A stretch of 14,649 nt of DNA from a bacterium (GTDB lineage: Bacteria > Armatimonadota > Zipacnadia > Zipacnadales > Zipacnadaceae). Positions within the stretch are counted from its first letter, which is position 1. Each line of letters opens with the position of its first letter. The notes under the pieces are model-generated. The model saw only the letters and a program-made list of their open reading frames with translations, searched no databases and was not told where the DNA came from. Made by a program: the position numbers and the translations under genes. This document shows, in pieces, positions 1 to 6,604 of this stretch. Location of the stretch: NCBI GenBank assembly GCA_030607655.1, contig JAUWJN010000022.1, positions 1 through 14,649 on the forward strand, given 5' to 3'.

Positions 1-1127
1 AGACAAGCCCTAATGTGCTTGTCTATGACGGCGTCTGCAACAGCCATCAAGAGAGTGCCGGTGCCGCAGGCGAGGTCCGCCATACGGAAGTTACTTACAG
101 CGGAAGGGTCAGACCAATCAACTGACCATGACTCCCCACTGAGCGCCAGTTTTGCCAGAAGCGTTGCCGCCGGGACGGACGTATAATAGGCGCCGAGGTA
201 TTTTGCTTCCTCAAGCACTCGGTGGTATACGCGGCCCATCAGGTCGTGGCGCAAGGCCGCTTTCCACTCGACAATGCGAAGAGCATCGTCAAGGAGCCCT
301 TCTATGGCGGCGGTTACATCAGCACTGGTGGCGATAGCCTCTAACAAGTTGCGGGCAATGTTAAATATCGGATAGTAATTGATATTGTCGAGTATGAACG
401 TCCAGTGGTCAGCAAGCTGGCTGATTGTGTCCGGCCCACCCCTCAAGTGCCGGAGCCCCATAACCCTGCCCTCGTAGCGAGCCAAGATCTCCTGGAAGAT
501 CATCGCGTTGACGAGCACCAGAGCCGATACCCGGTTAACCGCGTTACATTGGCGGTCAGTAAGCAAACCATTCTCGCGACTGGCCCCCAGGATGCTGCTG
601 AATCGTTCGGAGGTTCCTGTCTGACCACGGAAGGATTCCGCGAACCGTTCGATGCCAGCTTCCAAGACCGCGACAGCTTTACTGACAGCCTCTTCCTGAA
701 TCAACTGCTCGTATGTTCTGCGCAGGGCCTCCGCGAGGTCATCTAGCCTTCCACGCATGACGGGGGGTGGTTCTGGGACATCGGTGACAATCGCGAAACG
801 TAATTCTGCGCGGGAGAGCTCGTCTGCTAAGCCCGCAAACTCCTGAGATTCCATCCCAACCGGGTATATCACACCCACGCCGATGTGAGCTAGTCCCTGC
901 TCTACTCGCTTGGCAGCCTTTTCGGTTGCCAGCTCCTCAGCATTGTGCGTGCTGGCGAACTCAGCCTCTATTGCCAGCCGTAGGCCCTCAAAGTCAATAA
1001 TTACGTCTGGCATGGCCGTTTGGTCATGCAGCACCGCGCGAACGATTTGTTCTGGCACAGCCGCCAGTCCGCGCTCTTCGAGCAATTGAGCCAGTACAAC
1101 ATTAACTACCTCTTGCCGTAATCTCAT
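1..1127 (-). CDS. N6-adenine-type DNA methyltransferase with nuclease-like N-terminus (3' part cut by window edge)
   Basis: An open frame runs from ATG at 1127 off the left edge, giving 375 visible residues. Residues about 310-318 read YLGAYYTSV, the entry motif seen before the SAM-binding site in type I and IIG N6-adenine methylases. Residues 349-361 contain MADLACGTGTLLM, which is methylase motif I (SAM binding). The catalytic (D/N)PP(Y/F) motif must lie outside the window. The first 120 residues look like a separate domain: P40-D41, then E54-A55-E56, then a helix ending in HIGVGVIYP. That order resembles a PD-(D/E)XK nuclease, with ExE in place of ExK as in BamHI. Residues 125-300 are helical linker. 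The sequence before ATG contains AGGGTGG as a ribosome site. It follows murB by 23 bases on the same strand. A fused restriction-modification enzyme is the best reading. A plain methylase subunit is the alternative. Confidence 0.8.
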   Translation of the reverse strand, partial: MRLRQEVVNVVLAQLLEERGLAAVPEQIVRAVLHDQTAMPDVIIDFEGLRLAIEAEFASTHNAEELATEKAAKRVEQGLAHIGVGVIYPVGMESQEFAGLADELSRAELRFAIVTDVPEPPPVMRGRLDDLAEALRRTYEQLIQEEAVSKAVAVLEAGIERFAESFRGQTGTSERFSSILGASRENGLLTDRQCNAVNRVSALVLVNAMIFQEILARYEGRVMGLRHLRGGPDTISQLADHWTFILDNINYYPIFNIARNLLEAIATSADVTAAIEGLLDDALRIVEWKAALRHDLMGRVYHRVLEEAKYLGAYYTSVPAATLLAKLALSGESWSVDWSDPSAVSNFRMADLACGTGTLLMAVADAVIDKHIRAC

Positions 1128-1150
1128 AGGCCACCCTAAGTATATTGAGT

Positions 1151-2068
1151 TTAGGCGTCTTCGCCGATTATGCGGATTTCGCTTTCCAGGTGGATGCCGA
1201 ATTTGTCGTGGACTTTCTGCTGGATCTGCTCGATGAGCTGGAGGACGTCATGGGCAGTGGCGTGGCCGACATTGACGATGAAATTGGCGTGTTTGGATGA
1301 GACCATAGCATCTCCGACCCGCATCCCCTTGGTGTCAGCCTCCTCCAGCAGCCGCCCGGCATAGTCGTCGGCGGGGTGCTTGAATATGCAACCGGCACTG
1401 GGCTGGCCCACTGGCTGGCGACGGCAGCGCTTCTGTACTGTTTCGTACAGAGCGCGGTAGACTTGTTGCGGGTCGGCGGGGGTTAGCTGCATTGCCACCC
1501 GCGCAATGGCCATCTCGTTATCCTGAAAGCAACTATGCCGATAGCCAAACTCAAGCTGGTCGCGGGGACATCGCTGGATTTGACCATTGGCTGTTACCCC
1601 CTCTACCCAGTGGATTACGTCAGCCATCTCCCCGCCGTTGGCGCCGGCATTCATAAGTATAGCGCCGCCGACACTGCCGGGGATGCCCGCCGCAAACTCC
1701 AGTCCCGAGAGGCCCTCTTGAGCGCAGCGCTGACACAGTGCGCCTAGACTTTCCCCGGCGCGGGCAACGAGGGTATTGCCGTGGCGGCGTATACCGGTCA
1801 GCGCTCCTGACAGCTTGACAACTGCTCCTCTAATGCCCCCGTCACGCACCAGTATGTTGGTGCCGTTGCCGATGTAGGAGGCGTTGACATCACCGCTGGC
1901 CAGGACTTTTATGGCGGTGGCCAACGCGCCGATACTGCTGGGCATCACCAGCAAATCGGCCGCACCGCCGATGCCAAAGGAGGTATGAACGGACATAGGC
2001 TCGTTGGTAAGAACCGTCACATCGGGCAATTGAGCGAGTTGGGAGGCTAGTTCGGTTGCTGGTGTCAT
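1151..2068 (-). CDS. murB: UDP-N-acetylenolpyruvoylglucosamine reductase
   Basis: MurB is the cytoplasmic flavoenzyme that reduces UDP-GlcNAc-enolpyruvate to UDP-MurNAc with NADPH, the second committed step of peptidoglycan synthesis. The 305-residue protein has the FAD-binding signatures IGNGTNILVRDGG (67-78) and AAGIPGSVGGAILMNAGANGG (126-146), the GYRHS arginine (R177), and the C-terminal block SAGCIFKHP followed by SSKHANFIVN. The final LESEIRIIG supplies the conserved glutamate (E297). The general acid that is Ser in E. coli MurB is Cys227 here; this variant is seen in other bacteria, as far as I recall. The length and the lack of the extra E. coli loop fit the type II MurB group. The ATG at 2068 is 18 bases after the PRC-barrel gene's stop and has only a weak ribosome site, so translation is probably coupled. 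Confidence 0.96.
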   Translation of the reverse strand: MTPATELASQLAQLPDVTVLTNEPMSVHTSFGIGGAADLLVMPSSIGALATAIKVLASGDVNASYIGNGTNILVRDGGIRGAVVKLSGALTGIRRHGNTLVARAGESLGALCQRCAQEGLSGLEFAAGIPGSVGGAILMNAGANGGEMADVIHWVEGVTANGQIQRCPRDQLEFGYRHSCFQDNEMAIARVAMQLTPADPQQVYRALYETVQKRCRRQPVGQPSAGCIFKHPADDYAGRLLEEADTKGMRVGDAMVSSKHANFIVNVGHATAHDVLQLIEQIQQKVHDKFGIHLESEIRIIGEDA

Positions 2069-2086
2069 TATTACCGGCTGGTCAGC

Positions 2087-2818
2087 TTAGTGTTGTGATT
2101 GCTCCTGTTCGGGCTCTTCCGGGGAGGGCTCATCCTCGGCGGGTAACTCGGCAGTAGTTTCTTCTTTAATCTCCTCAGCTAGCTTGTGCATGTGCTGACG
2201 GGCAGTCGCCATCCCGTGGCGCAGGGTCTTGCTTCCCTGCTGATAGAGGCCCTCGGCCCGTTGGGCGCCCCGTTGATAACCGGTTTGGGCGGAATCGGCC
2301 AACTGGCCCAACGAGGCCCGCAGTCCGCCCTTACCGGCAGACTTGGACAGGCCTTTGGCGGGCATTATTACCACGTCCGGGCCATGGACAATACCTTTCA
2401 CAATCGGCAGGGAAATAACCCCTTCAGTGAGGTCCTGCCAAGCGCCCCCGGAGACCTCGAACCTCTTGACCTTCATAGTTTGCGGGTCGATGTAGACGCT
2501 ATCTAGTTGGCCCAGCCGCTGCCCCTCACTGGTTATGACCTCTGGTGGCCGCTGTTGTGCGGGACGACGGTGCTCTATCAATTTGGGCATCGCCGAAAGG
2601 TGCTCAGCTACCTGAGTGGTTCCCACCAGCACGGCATCGGCACCGAGGGCCTGGATGTCGGCGGCACGAATTCCCTTCTCCGCCGGTCCCCGGCCCACAA
2701 TTACCCCTATCATTTTGCCGACGGTTAGATCTATGACCACCTCGGTGATAGTACCTAATGATTTGCCCTCAAGTATTGAGACCACTTTCAGACCGAGGAT
2801 ACTACCTATTTCCCGCAT
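2087..2818 (-). CDS. Two-PRC-barrel domain protein with acidic tail
   Basis: The protein has 243 residues. Its two halves both resemble PRC-barrel beta domains: residues about 1-75 (starting MREIGSILGLKVVS, with EGKSLGTITEVVID) and about 92-158 (EGQRLGQLDSVYIDPQ, ending DVVIMPAKGL). Residues 160-210 form amphipathic helices rich in Gln, Ala and basic residues. The last 30 residues are strongly acidic and proline-rich. No signal peptide or membrane segment is present, so it should be cytoplasmic. PRC-barrels occur in RimM (RNA processing) and photosynthetic reaction centre subunit H, and in many stand-alone proteins of unknown role. A GTG nine bases upstream (2827) is possible, but AAGGAG at 2832-2827 overlaps it and lies eight bases before ATG 2818, so 2818 is preferred. 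It sits between galU and murB, which hints at an envelope-linked role, but no function can be assigned. Confidence 0.88.
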   Translation of the reverse strand: MREIGSILGLKVVSILEGKSLGTITEVVIDLTVGKMIGVIVGRGPAEKGIRAADIQALGADAVLVGTTQVAEHLSAMPKLIEHRRPAQQRPPEVITSEGQRLGQLDSVYIDPQTMKVKRFEVSGGAWQDLTEGVISLPIVKGIVHGPDVVIMPAKGLSKSAGKGGLRASLGQLADSAQTGYQRGAQRAEGLYQQGSKTLRHGMATARQHMHKLAEEIKEETTAELPAEDEPSPEEPEQEQSQH

Positions 2819-2850
2819 TATACCCACTCCTTCATTTATCGTTACCGGCG

Positions 2851-3762
2851 CTACTGGTCCGGGTCCGGGTTGTCTGAATTTTCCAGGTAGGCCGCTAGCC
2901 GCTGCAAGTACTGGGCGAACTGTGAGCCTATTTCCGGATCATCCAGGACAGCGCGCACGAACCCGCGCGCATACGAGTTGAAGTTCCCTACATCCAGGCG
3001 CAATTCCTTCTCGCTGAGCGGAATTGCGTATGCCTGGGCCCCGTCAGCTAGCAGTGCGCGAATGGCGTCGGTAAGTTGGATTTCGCTGCCGTAGCCGGGA
3101 GTAGTGGTTTTCAGGTATGATAATATTGCGGGAGAGAGGACATAACGGGCACAAACGGCCAGGTTGCTGGGGGCGTGCTGCGGGCCAGGCTTCTCCACAA
3201 TGTCGGCCAGGCGCCACGGCTGTGATTGCGGCTCAGCTAACTGGACGATACCGTACCTGTTAGTCTGCGCCGCATCCACCCTTTGAACGGCGATGCTAGC
3301 CGCCGCTGCCTGTTGCAGATGGGTCTGGATCAGCCGCTCAGTTATGGGTTGCAGACCGCCGACAATGGCACAGTCGCCCAGAGCGACCACAAAGTCTTCG
3401 TCACCGACAAAGTCCTGAGCTTGCAAAACAGCGTCGCCCAGCCCACGCGGGCGAGATTGGCGAGTGTAGGAAAAACGCACTCCCATCTGTTCCCACTGGT
3501 GGCCCCAATCATCAATTTGCTGCCCCTCGGGGAGGCCTTCGTTGGGGTCGAAGTGATCCTCAATAGCCCGCTTCTTGCGACCGGTGACGATGAGTATCTG
3601 GCGGATTCCCGAGGCCACCAACTCCTCAGCCACCATCTGTATAACCGGCTTAAGCCCCAGGGGCAGCATCTCTTTAGCTTGGACCTTGGTGGCCGGGTAC
3701 AGACGGCTACCCAATCCGGCGGCGGGAATCACCGCCTTGGTGATTTTATTGTTCGGGCGCAC
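2851..3762 (-). CDS. galU: UTP--glucose-1-phosphate uridylyltransferase
   Basis: GalU makes UDP-glucose from glucose-1-phosphate and UTP in the cytoplasm, for glycolipids, capsule and cell-wall sugars. The 303-residue protein follows the family closely. It has the nucleotide-binding loop AVIPAAGLGSRLYPATK (10-26) with KEMLP (30-34), then VTGRKKRAIEDHFD (59-72), GLGDAVLQA (107-115), LGD with the metal aspartate D130, VEKPGPQHAPSN (189-200) and GSEIQLTDAI (225-234). The family usually has a second acidic residue after D130, here Cys131. The start is GTG at 3762, preceded by AGGGAGG about ten bases upstream inside a perfect hairpin (see 3770-3784). The C-terminal 40 residues extend past the usual DVGN motif with a short acidic helix. 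It begins 63 bases after tRNA-Thr and is the first of a galU, PRC, murB, methylase run. Confidence 0.95.
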   Translation of the reverse strand: MRPNNKITKAVIPAAGLGSRLYPATKVQAKEMLPLGLKPVIQMVAEELVASGIRQILIVTGRKKRAIEDHFDPNEGLPEGQQIDDWGHQWEQMGVRFSYTRQSRPRGLGDAVLQAQDFVGDEDFVVALGDCAIVGGLQPITERLIQTHLQQAAAASIAVQRVDAAQTNRYGIVQLAEPQSQPWRLADIVEKPGPQHAPSNLAVCARYVLSPAILSYLKTTTPGYGSEIQLTDAIRALLADGAQAYAIPLSEKELRLDVGNFNSYARGFVRAVLDDPEIGSQFAQYLQRLAAYLENSDNPDPDQ

Positions 3763-3769
3763 TGGCCCT

Positions 3770-3784
3770 CGCCTCCCTGAGGCG
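3770..3784 (-). promoter_or_regulatory. Hairpin covering the galU ribosome binding site
   Basis: On the minus strand CGCCTC-AGG-GAGGCG forms a perfect 6-bp stem with a 3-base loop. The loop and 3' arm contain AGGGAGG, the only good Shine-Dalgarno sequence for galU, and the GTG start follows seven bases after the stem. Seen in sequence: the inverted repeat and its position. Inferred: pairing would reduce galU initiation unless opened. The very short loop makes stable folding uncertain. Confidence 0.4.
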
Positions 3785-3825
3785 TATTCATGGCTTGGGA
3801 TTGTCGAATGGACTGGAATATAGAC

Positions 3826-3902
3826 TGGAGCCGGCGATCAGAGTCGAACTGATAACCTGCGGATTACGATTCCGCTGCTCTGCCAGATTGAGCTACGCCG
3901 GC
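3826..3902 (-). tRNA. tRNA-Thr (anticodon CGT)
   Basis: The minus strand folds into a complete 77-base cloverleaf. The acceptor is GCCGGCG paired with CGCCGGC, then T73 and an encoded CCA. The D arm is GCTC/GAGC and the T arm ATCAG/CTGAT with loop TTCGACT. The anticodon stem GCGGA/TCCGC holds loop ATCGTAA, so the anticodon is CGT and reads ACG. It lies 54 bases after the oxidoreductase stop and 63 bases before galU, both on the same strand. Confidence 0.96.
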
Positions 3903-3956
3903 TCCAAGCCCCACGTCAAAATGTGCAGATGCCAATGGTTTGCTGAAATGTCCGTC

Positions 3957-5030
3957 TCAGGCAATTTCAACGGCCTCGCCTCGGTCAGCAGAGGCGTAAA
4001 TTGCATCGGTAATCTGCTGGATGATCAGGGACTGCTCCAGACCGGTTTTCGGAGGATGCTGCTCCACGATGGCCTCGGCAAAGTCCTGCAGCGGCCTCGC
4101 GTGTATGACGGCGCCGTCTTCATCCCCCTCCCAGAGGACTTTGGGGATGACACCTTCTTCGGTAGAGGTATCGTAGTGGACGATCCTTTTATCCTTCCCG
4201 GGGTTCATCATGAGCGAAAGTGAACCCTTGGTGCCGATAATCTGCCAGGCCTCGTCCGTTGGGGCGGGCATGAATTCCCCACGCTCCAGGGTGATTACGG
4301 TGCCGCCCTCGCACCGTATCAGTGCCGCGACGTGCGTTTCGCCATCCGACCCCGGAGCAATGTGCGACGCGAACTGTGGGGGCACGGGCCAAGTTTGCGC
4401 CAGAACTAGCTGCGGTCTTAGTGACCAGCCAGTTATGCCCAGCAGATAGTCCAGGTCGTAGGAGCCCCAGTTGACCAGGATGCCGCCGCCATTGAGTGAC
4501 TTGGTTAAGCGCCAGGCTGAGCCGGGTTTTTCAGGCTGCGGCCCCGCCGCCTCAACTGCCCGGCAACGCACCAGGCGCAACTCGCCCAGGGCCCCGCTGG
4601 CCGCAAAATCAGTTGCGGTCTGCGCCGACTCCAGGAATCGGTTTCGGGCCGAACAGCATGCACCGACCAAATCACCGCGCGCGGCAATCATCTGCCGGAC
4701 TTCCCCGGCATTCATAGCTACTGGCTTTTCCGTCAACACGTGCTTACCGCAGGCAAAGGCGTGCAGTGCCAGGTCGGTACGGTAACAAGTCGGTAGGGCC
4801 AGCAGTACCGCCTCGACTTCTGGGTCCTCGTCTATGAGACTGTCGCCGCTGTCGTAGACCCGGGGTACACCCTGGTTGCGGGCGGCCTCACGGTTATCCT
4901 CCAGCAGATCAGCAACAGCTACGACATCGGCCAGCGACGACGCCATGGCGACACCGCAGTGGACCCGGCCAATGACGCCGTAGCCAATAACACCTAGCTT
5001 TACAGGCTTTATATAACTACTGCCTTCCAT
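3957..5030 (-). CDS. Gfo/Idh/MocA family NAD(P)-dependent oxidoreductase
   Basis: This family oxidises or reduces sugars, inositols and related polyols using NAD(P). The 357-residue protein begins with a Rossmann fold, GVIGYGVIGRVHCG (13-26), and carries the family's TEKPVAMN motif with the conserved lysine K102. The C-terminal domain has NGGGILVNWGSYDLDYLLG, the usual GGG...D catalytic region, with Tyr where many members have His. The frame is open back to 5099, but that longer start would lie inside tRNA-Phe, so ATG 5030 is chosen; it begins just before the Rossmann strand. No clear ribosome site precedes it, and only 34 bases separate it from the CCA end of tRNA-Phe. The gene is flanked by tRNAs on both sides, so it is probably translated from an mRNA released by tRNA processing. 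The substrate cannot be predicted. Confidence 0.9.
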   Translation of the reverse strand: MEGSSYIKPVKLGVIGYGVIGRVHCGVAMASSLADVVAVADLLEDNREAARNQGVPRVYDSGDSLIDEDPEVEAVLLALPTCYRTDLALHAFACGKHVLTEKPVAMNAGEVRQMIAARGDLVGACCSARNRFLESAQTATDFAASGALGELRLVRCRAVEAAGPQPEKPGSAWRLTKSLNGGGILVNWGSYDLDYLLGITGWSLRPQLVLAQTWPVPPQFASHIAPGSDGETHVAALIRCEGGTVITLERGEFMPAPTDEAWQIIGTKGSLSLMMNPGKDKRIVHYDTSTEEGVIPKVLWEGDEDGAVIHARPLQDFAEAIVEQHPPKTGLEQSLIIQQITDAIYASADRGEAVEIA

Positions 5031-5064
5031 TGTGGGTAATATGGTGAGATGGAATGTGATGGTC

Positions 5065-5140
<76 letters not shown>

Positions 5141-5150
5141 ACCTTGTTAG

Positions 5151-5198
5151 GCTATTAGCAACCACAGCTATTAGCAAAAACAGCTCTGAGCAACGACA
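5151..5198. repeat. 16-bp tandem repeat in the tRNA-Val/tRNA-Phe spacer
   Basis: On the plus strand three consecutive 16-base units occur: GCTATTAGCAACCACA (5151-5166), GCTATTAGCAAAAACA (5167-5182) and GCTCTGAGCAACGACA (5183-5198). A decayed fourth starts GCGATTAG at 5199. The first two differ at two positions. The repeat begins 10 bases beyond the 5' end of tRNA-Phe. It encodes no visible protein and looks like replication-slippage expansion in a tRNA spacer. Confidence 0.8.
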
Positions 5199-5232
5199 GC
5201 GATTAGGTGGGAGCAAGGTAACGGACCACAAA

Positions 5233-5316
5233 GCCGTTCTCTGTTGTTGTGTCTTGTTGTCTGCCGTTGCTGCTGTTGCTGTCGTTGTCTGCCGTTATCT
5301 GCCGTTGTCTGGCGTT
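5233..5316. repeat. Degenerate 9-10 bp tandem repeat in the tRNA-Val/tRNA-Phe spacer
   Basis: Read on the plus strand, GTT recurs at the end of about nine units of 9 or 10 bases: ends at 5238, 5248, 5258, 5268, 5277, 5286, 5296, 5306 and 5316. The best-conserved unit is GTCTGCCGTT (5259-5268, 5287-5296, with near copies at 5297-5306 and 5307-5316). The minus strand, which would be the transcribed one, reads as AACGGCAGAC repeats. The array stops four bases before the CCA end of tRNA-Val. Its unit differs from the adjacent 16-bp repeat. Confidence 0.8.
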
Positions 5317-5320
5317 ACAC

Positions 5321-5397
5321 TGGTGGGCGGAGCAGGACTTGAACCTGCGGCCTCCTGCTTGTAAGGCAGGCGCTCTAGCCAACTGAGCTATCCGCCC
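5321..5397 (-). tRNA. tRNA-Val (anticodon TAC)
   Basis: This is a complete 77-base cloverleaf on the minus strand. Acceptor GGGCGGA pairs with TCCGCCC, followed by A73 and an encoded CCA. The anticodon stem CCTGC/GCAGG encloses loop CTTACAA, giving TAC (reads GTA and wobble partners). The T arm is GCAGG/CCTGC with loop TTCAAGT. Repeat-filled spacers flank it on both sides. Confidence 0.97.
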
Positions 5398-5404
5398 CAC
5401 AACT

Positions 5405-5457
5405 GCGTTCAGCACTCGGCATTCAGCACTGAATGCTGAACGCTGTTAGCTGAATGC
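5405..5457. repeat. Interleaved inverted repeats in the tRNA-Glu/tRNA-Val spacer
   Basis: GCGTTCAGCA (5405-5414) is the exact reverse complement of TGCTGAACGC (5434-5443). GCATTCAGC (5419-5427) is the exact reverse complement of GCTGAATGC (5449-5457). The two pairs interleave, and a third small hairpin GCATTCA-GCAC-TGAATGC spans 5419-5436. All are variants of one TTCAGCA word in both orientations. The alternatives cannot form at once except as a pseudoknot. This fills most of the 67-base gap between the two tRNAs. Confidence 0.75.
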
Positions 5458-5464
5458 TGTTTAA

Positions 5465-5540
5465 TGGTAGCCCCAACGGGATTCGAACCCGTGTTGCCGC
5501 CTTGAAAGAGCGGAGTCCTAGGCCTCTAGACTATGGGGCC
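5465..5540 (-). tRNA. tRNA-Glu (anticodon TTC)
   Basis: This is a complete 76-base cloverleaf on the minus strand. Acceptor GGCCCCA pairs with TGGGGCT (first pair G-U), followed by A73 and an encoded CCA. The anticodon stem CCGCT/GGCGG encloses loop CTTTCAA, giving TTC. The T arm is ACGGG/CCCGT with loop TTCGAAT. It is only eight bases downstream of tRNA-Lys, so the two are certainly on one transcript. Confidence 0.97.
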
Positions 5541-5548
5541 TTCATACT

Positions 5549-5624
5549 TGGTGAGCCGTGCAGGAATCGAACCTGCGACCCTCGGATTAAAAGTCCGATG
5601 CTCTACCAACTGAGCTAACGGCTC
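5549..5624 (-). tRNA. tRNA-Lys (anticodon TTT)
   Basis: This is a complete 76-base cloverleaf on the minus strand. Acceptor GAGCCGT pairs with ACGGCTC, followed by A73 and an encoded CCA. The anticodon stem TCGGA/TCCGA encloses loop CTTTTAA, giving TTT. The T arm is GCAGG/CCTGC with loop TTCGATT. It is the first gene after the strong promoter at 5667-5695. Confidence 0.97.
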
Positions 5625-5647
5625 GCGTCCTTGCCAGCTCTTCTTTG

Positions 5648-5659
5648 CCCCTCACGGGG
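5648..5659 (-). promoter_or_regulatory. Small GTGA-loop hairpin in the tRNA leader
   Basis: On the minus strand CCCC-GTGA-GGGG gives a 4-bp GC stem closed by a GNRA-type tetraloop. It lies just after the predicted transcription start and about 23 bases before tRNA-Lys. It may help leader processing or protect the 5' end; this is inference only. Confidence 0.4.
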
Positions 5660-5666
5660 GACTAGT

Positions 5667-5695
5667 ATTGTACTTAATATCGGCTACCCTGTCAA
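5667..5695 (-). promoter_or_regulatory. Sigma70-type promoter of the tRNA operon
   Basis: On the minus strand a consensus -35 TTGACA (5695-5690) is followed by a 17-base spacer and a -10 TACAAT (5672-5667, one mismatch to TATAAT). Transcription should start near 5660, leaving a leader of about 36 bases before tRNA-Lys. This is the best promoter-like sequence I found in the window and is placed as expected for a highly expressed stable-RNA operon. It may also drive the downstream oxidoreductase, galU and murB genes. Confidence 0.85.
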
Positions 5696-5706
5696 CCGCC
5701 CTAAAG

Positions 5707-5738
5707 GCAGGCGTCCAATCCGCACGGGGACGGCCTGC
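5707..5738 (-). terminator. Terminator-like hairpin after the M50-like protease gene
   Basis: On the minus strand GCAGG-C-CGTCC pairs with GGACGCCTGC: ten base pairs with one bulged C and an 11-base loop. It begins one base after the protease stop codon and is followed by CTTTAG, a short T run. It separates the protease gene from the tRNA promoter 12 bases further on. The weak T tract makes it either an inefficient intrinsic terminator or simply a 3' stabilising stem. Confidence 0.5.
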
Positions 5739-5739
5739 T

Positions 5740-6522
5740 CTAGCCGCGCGCCGCTCGGATTAGCGCGGCGGGCAGGATGGTAATGGCGGCAACCAGGCCG
5801 GTGGTAACAATGCCAAAATCCAACAGTGCTTGGAGAGAACTAAGACCATCCCGGAGATGGGTGCTGAGGAAAATATACGCGGGCGCCGCCGACGGCAGGC
5901 GGTTGAGTACAATTATCATTGCCGCCAAGCCCGCCGCGCCTACCAGGAGCGTCGGCAGACTGCGGCGCACGTCTAGCTGGCTGGGCGAAAGTTCGGAGCC
6001 GATGCTAAAGGCCAAGTACAGGAATAGGTACGTTCGCCAGTGGTGGTAGTCCAGAGCTGTCAGATTGGCCCAGAGGTTGTCTATCAATAGAGTGCCCATT
6101 GTTGAGTGGGCCACGGTCGGGGTATGTAAGTGGATGTCTAGAGCCTGGGCCACTCCCCTCAGCACCAGCGTGCCTACCACGAGAGGAGCGGTAGCGGCCA
6201 GTCCCGAAGCTAGCCACGGCAACGCTAGCGGTGACCAGCGCCGCCCCGGCTGGCAGGAACCCCGTCCCGCGGTGTCGAATATACAAGGGACCATGCGTCG
6301 TACAGTGTAGCCGCATAGCAGATAGCCGAGGGCGTGGCTGAGCTCGTGCACCAAGTTCCCAGGCAGGCGGAGCCACTGCAGCAGGCGCCCGCCGCGGCTG
6401 TACGGATGGCGGCTGGCTACAGATTGCAGCACCCATACAAACAGCAGCCGCGACAGCATGTATAATATTACCGCCTCGGCCAGGACAATGACTATCGGAT
6501 TCAGGAGCGTGGTAGTCGGCAT
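5740..6522 (-). CDS. M50-like (site-2-protease-type) membrane metalloprotease homologue
   Basis: The 260-residue protein has hydrophobic segments at about 8-34, 104-128, 163-180, 190-207 and 230-256, so it is an integral membrane protein. Residues 55-71 read GNLVHELSHALGYLLCG, with the zinc-binding HExxH (H59, E60, H63) set in a hydrophobic stretch, as in M50/M50B-like membrane peptidases. The later FSIGSELSPSQLD could hold further conserved polar residues, but I cannot name the third metal ligand with certainty. No PDZ domain is present. A possible substrate would be a membrane-anchored regulator, but nothing nearby looks like one. The gene diverges from mdh across 82 bases and ends in a hairpin before the tRNA promoter. 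The ATG at 6522 lacks a Shine-Dalgarno sequence. Confidence 0.8.
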   Translation of the reverse strand: MPTTTLLNPIVIVLAEAVILYMLSRLLFVWVLQSVASRHPYSRGGRLLQWLRLPGNLVHELSHALGYLLCGYTVRRMVPCIFDTAGRGSCQPGRRWSPLALPWLASGLAATAPLVVGTLVLRGVAQALDIHLHTPTVAHSTMGTLLIDNLWANLTALDYHHWRTYLFLYLAFSIGSELSPSQLDVRRSLPTLLVGAAGLAAMIIVLNRLPSAAPAYIFLSTHLRDGLSSLQALLDFGIVTTGLVAAITILPAALIRAARG

Positions 6523-6533
6523 AATACTGCCAG

Positions 6534-6542
6534 ATTATAGCA
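6534..6542 (-). promoter_or_regulatory. Extended -10 promoter element of the protease gene
   Basis: On the minus strand TGCTATAAT is a consensus TATAAT with an upstream TGn extension, which can replace a good -35 element; none is visible at the right spacing. The last T is 12 bases before the ATG at 6522, so the transcript would start within about five bases of the start codon. Together with the missing ribosome site this suggests a leaderless or nearly leaderless mRNA. Confidence 0.5.
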
Positions 6543-6604
6543 GAAACATGGGGCTAAGACCACTTAACCCTTGAAAGATCACACAAATCAGTAAGGAGCG
6601 TACT

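Noticed and set aside
405..746. Plus-strand open frame of 113 codons opposite the methyltransferase
   Set aside because: It lies wholly antisense to a frame with clear methylase motifs and shows no recognisable domain.
3283..3780. Plus-strand open frame of 165 codons opposite galU
   Set aside because: The minus strand encodes an unmistakable GalU over the same bases. The plus-strand product has no family features.
5151..5316. CRISPR array in the tRNA-Val/tRNA-Phe spacer
   Set aside because: The repeat units are 9-16 bases, directly adjacent, with no unique spacers and no cas genes nearby.
5549..5624. tRNA-Lys or tRNA-Thr as an integration (att) site
   Set aside because: No integrase gene and no direct repeat of a tRNA 3' end was seen in the window.
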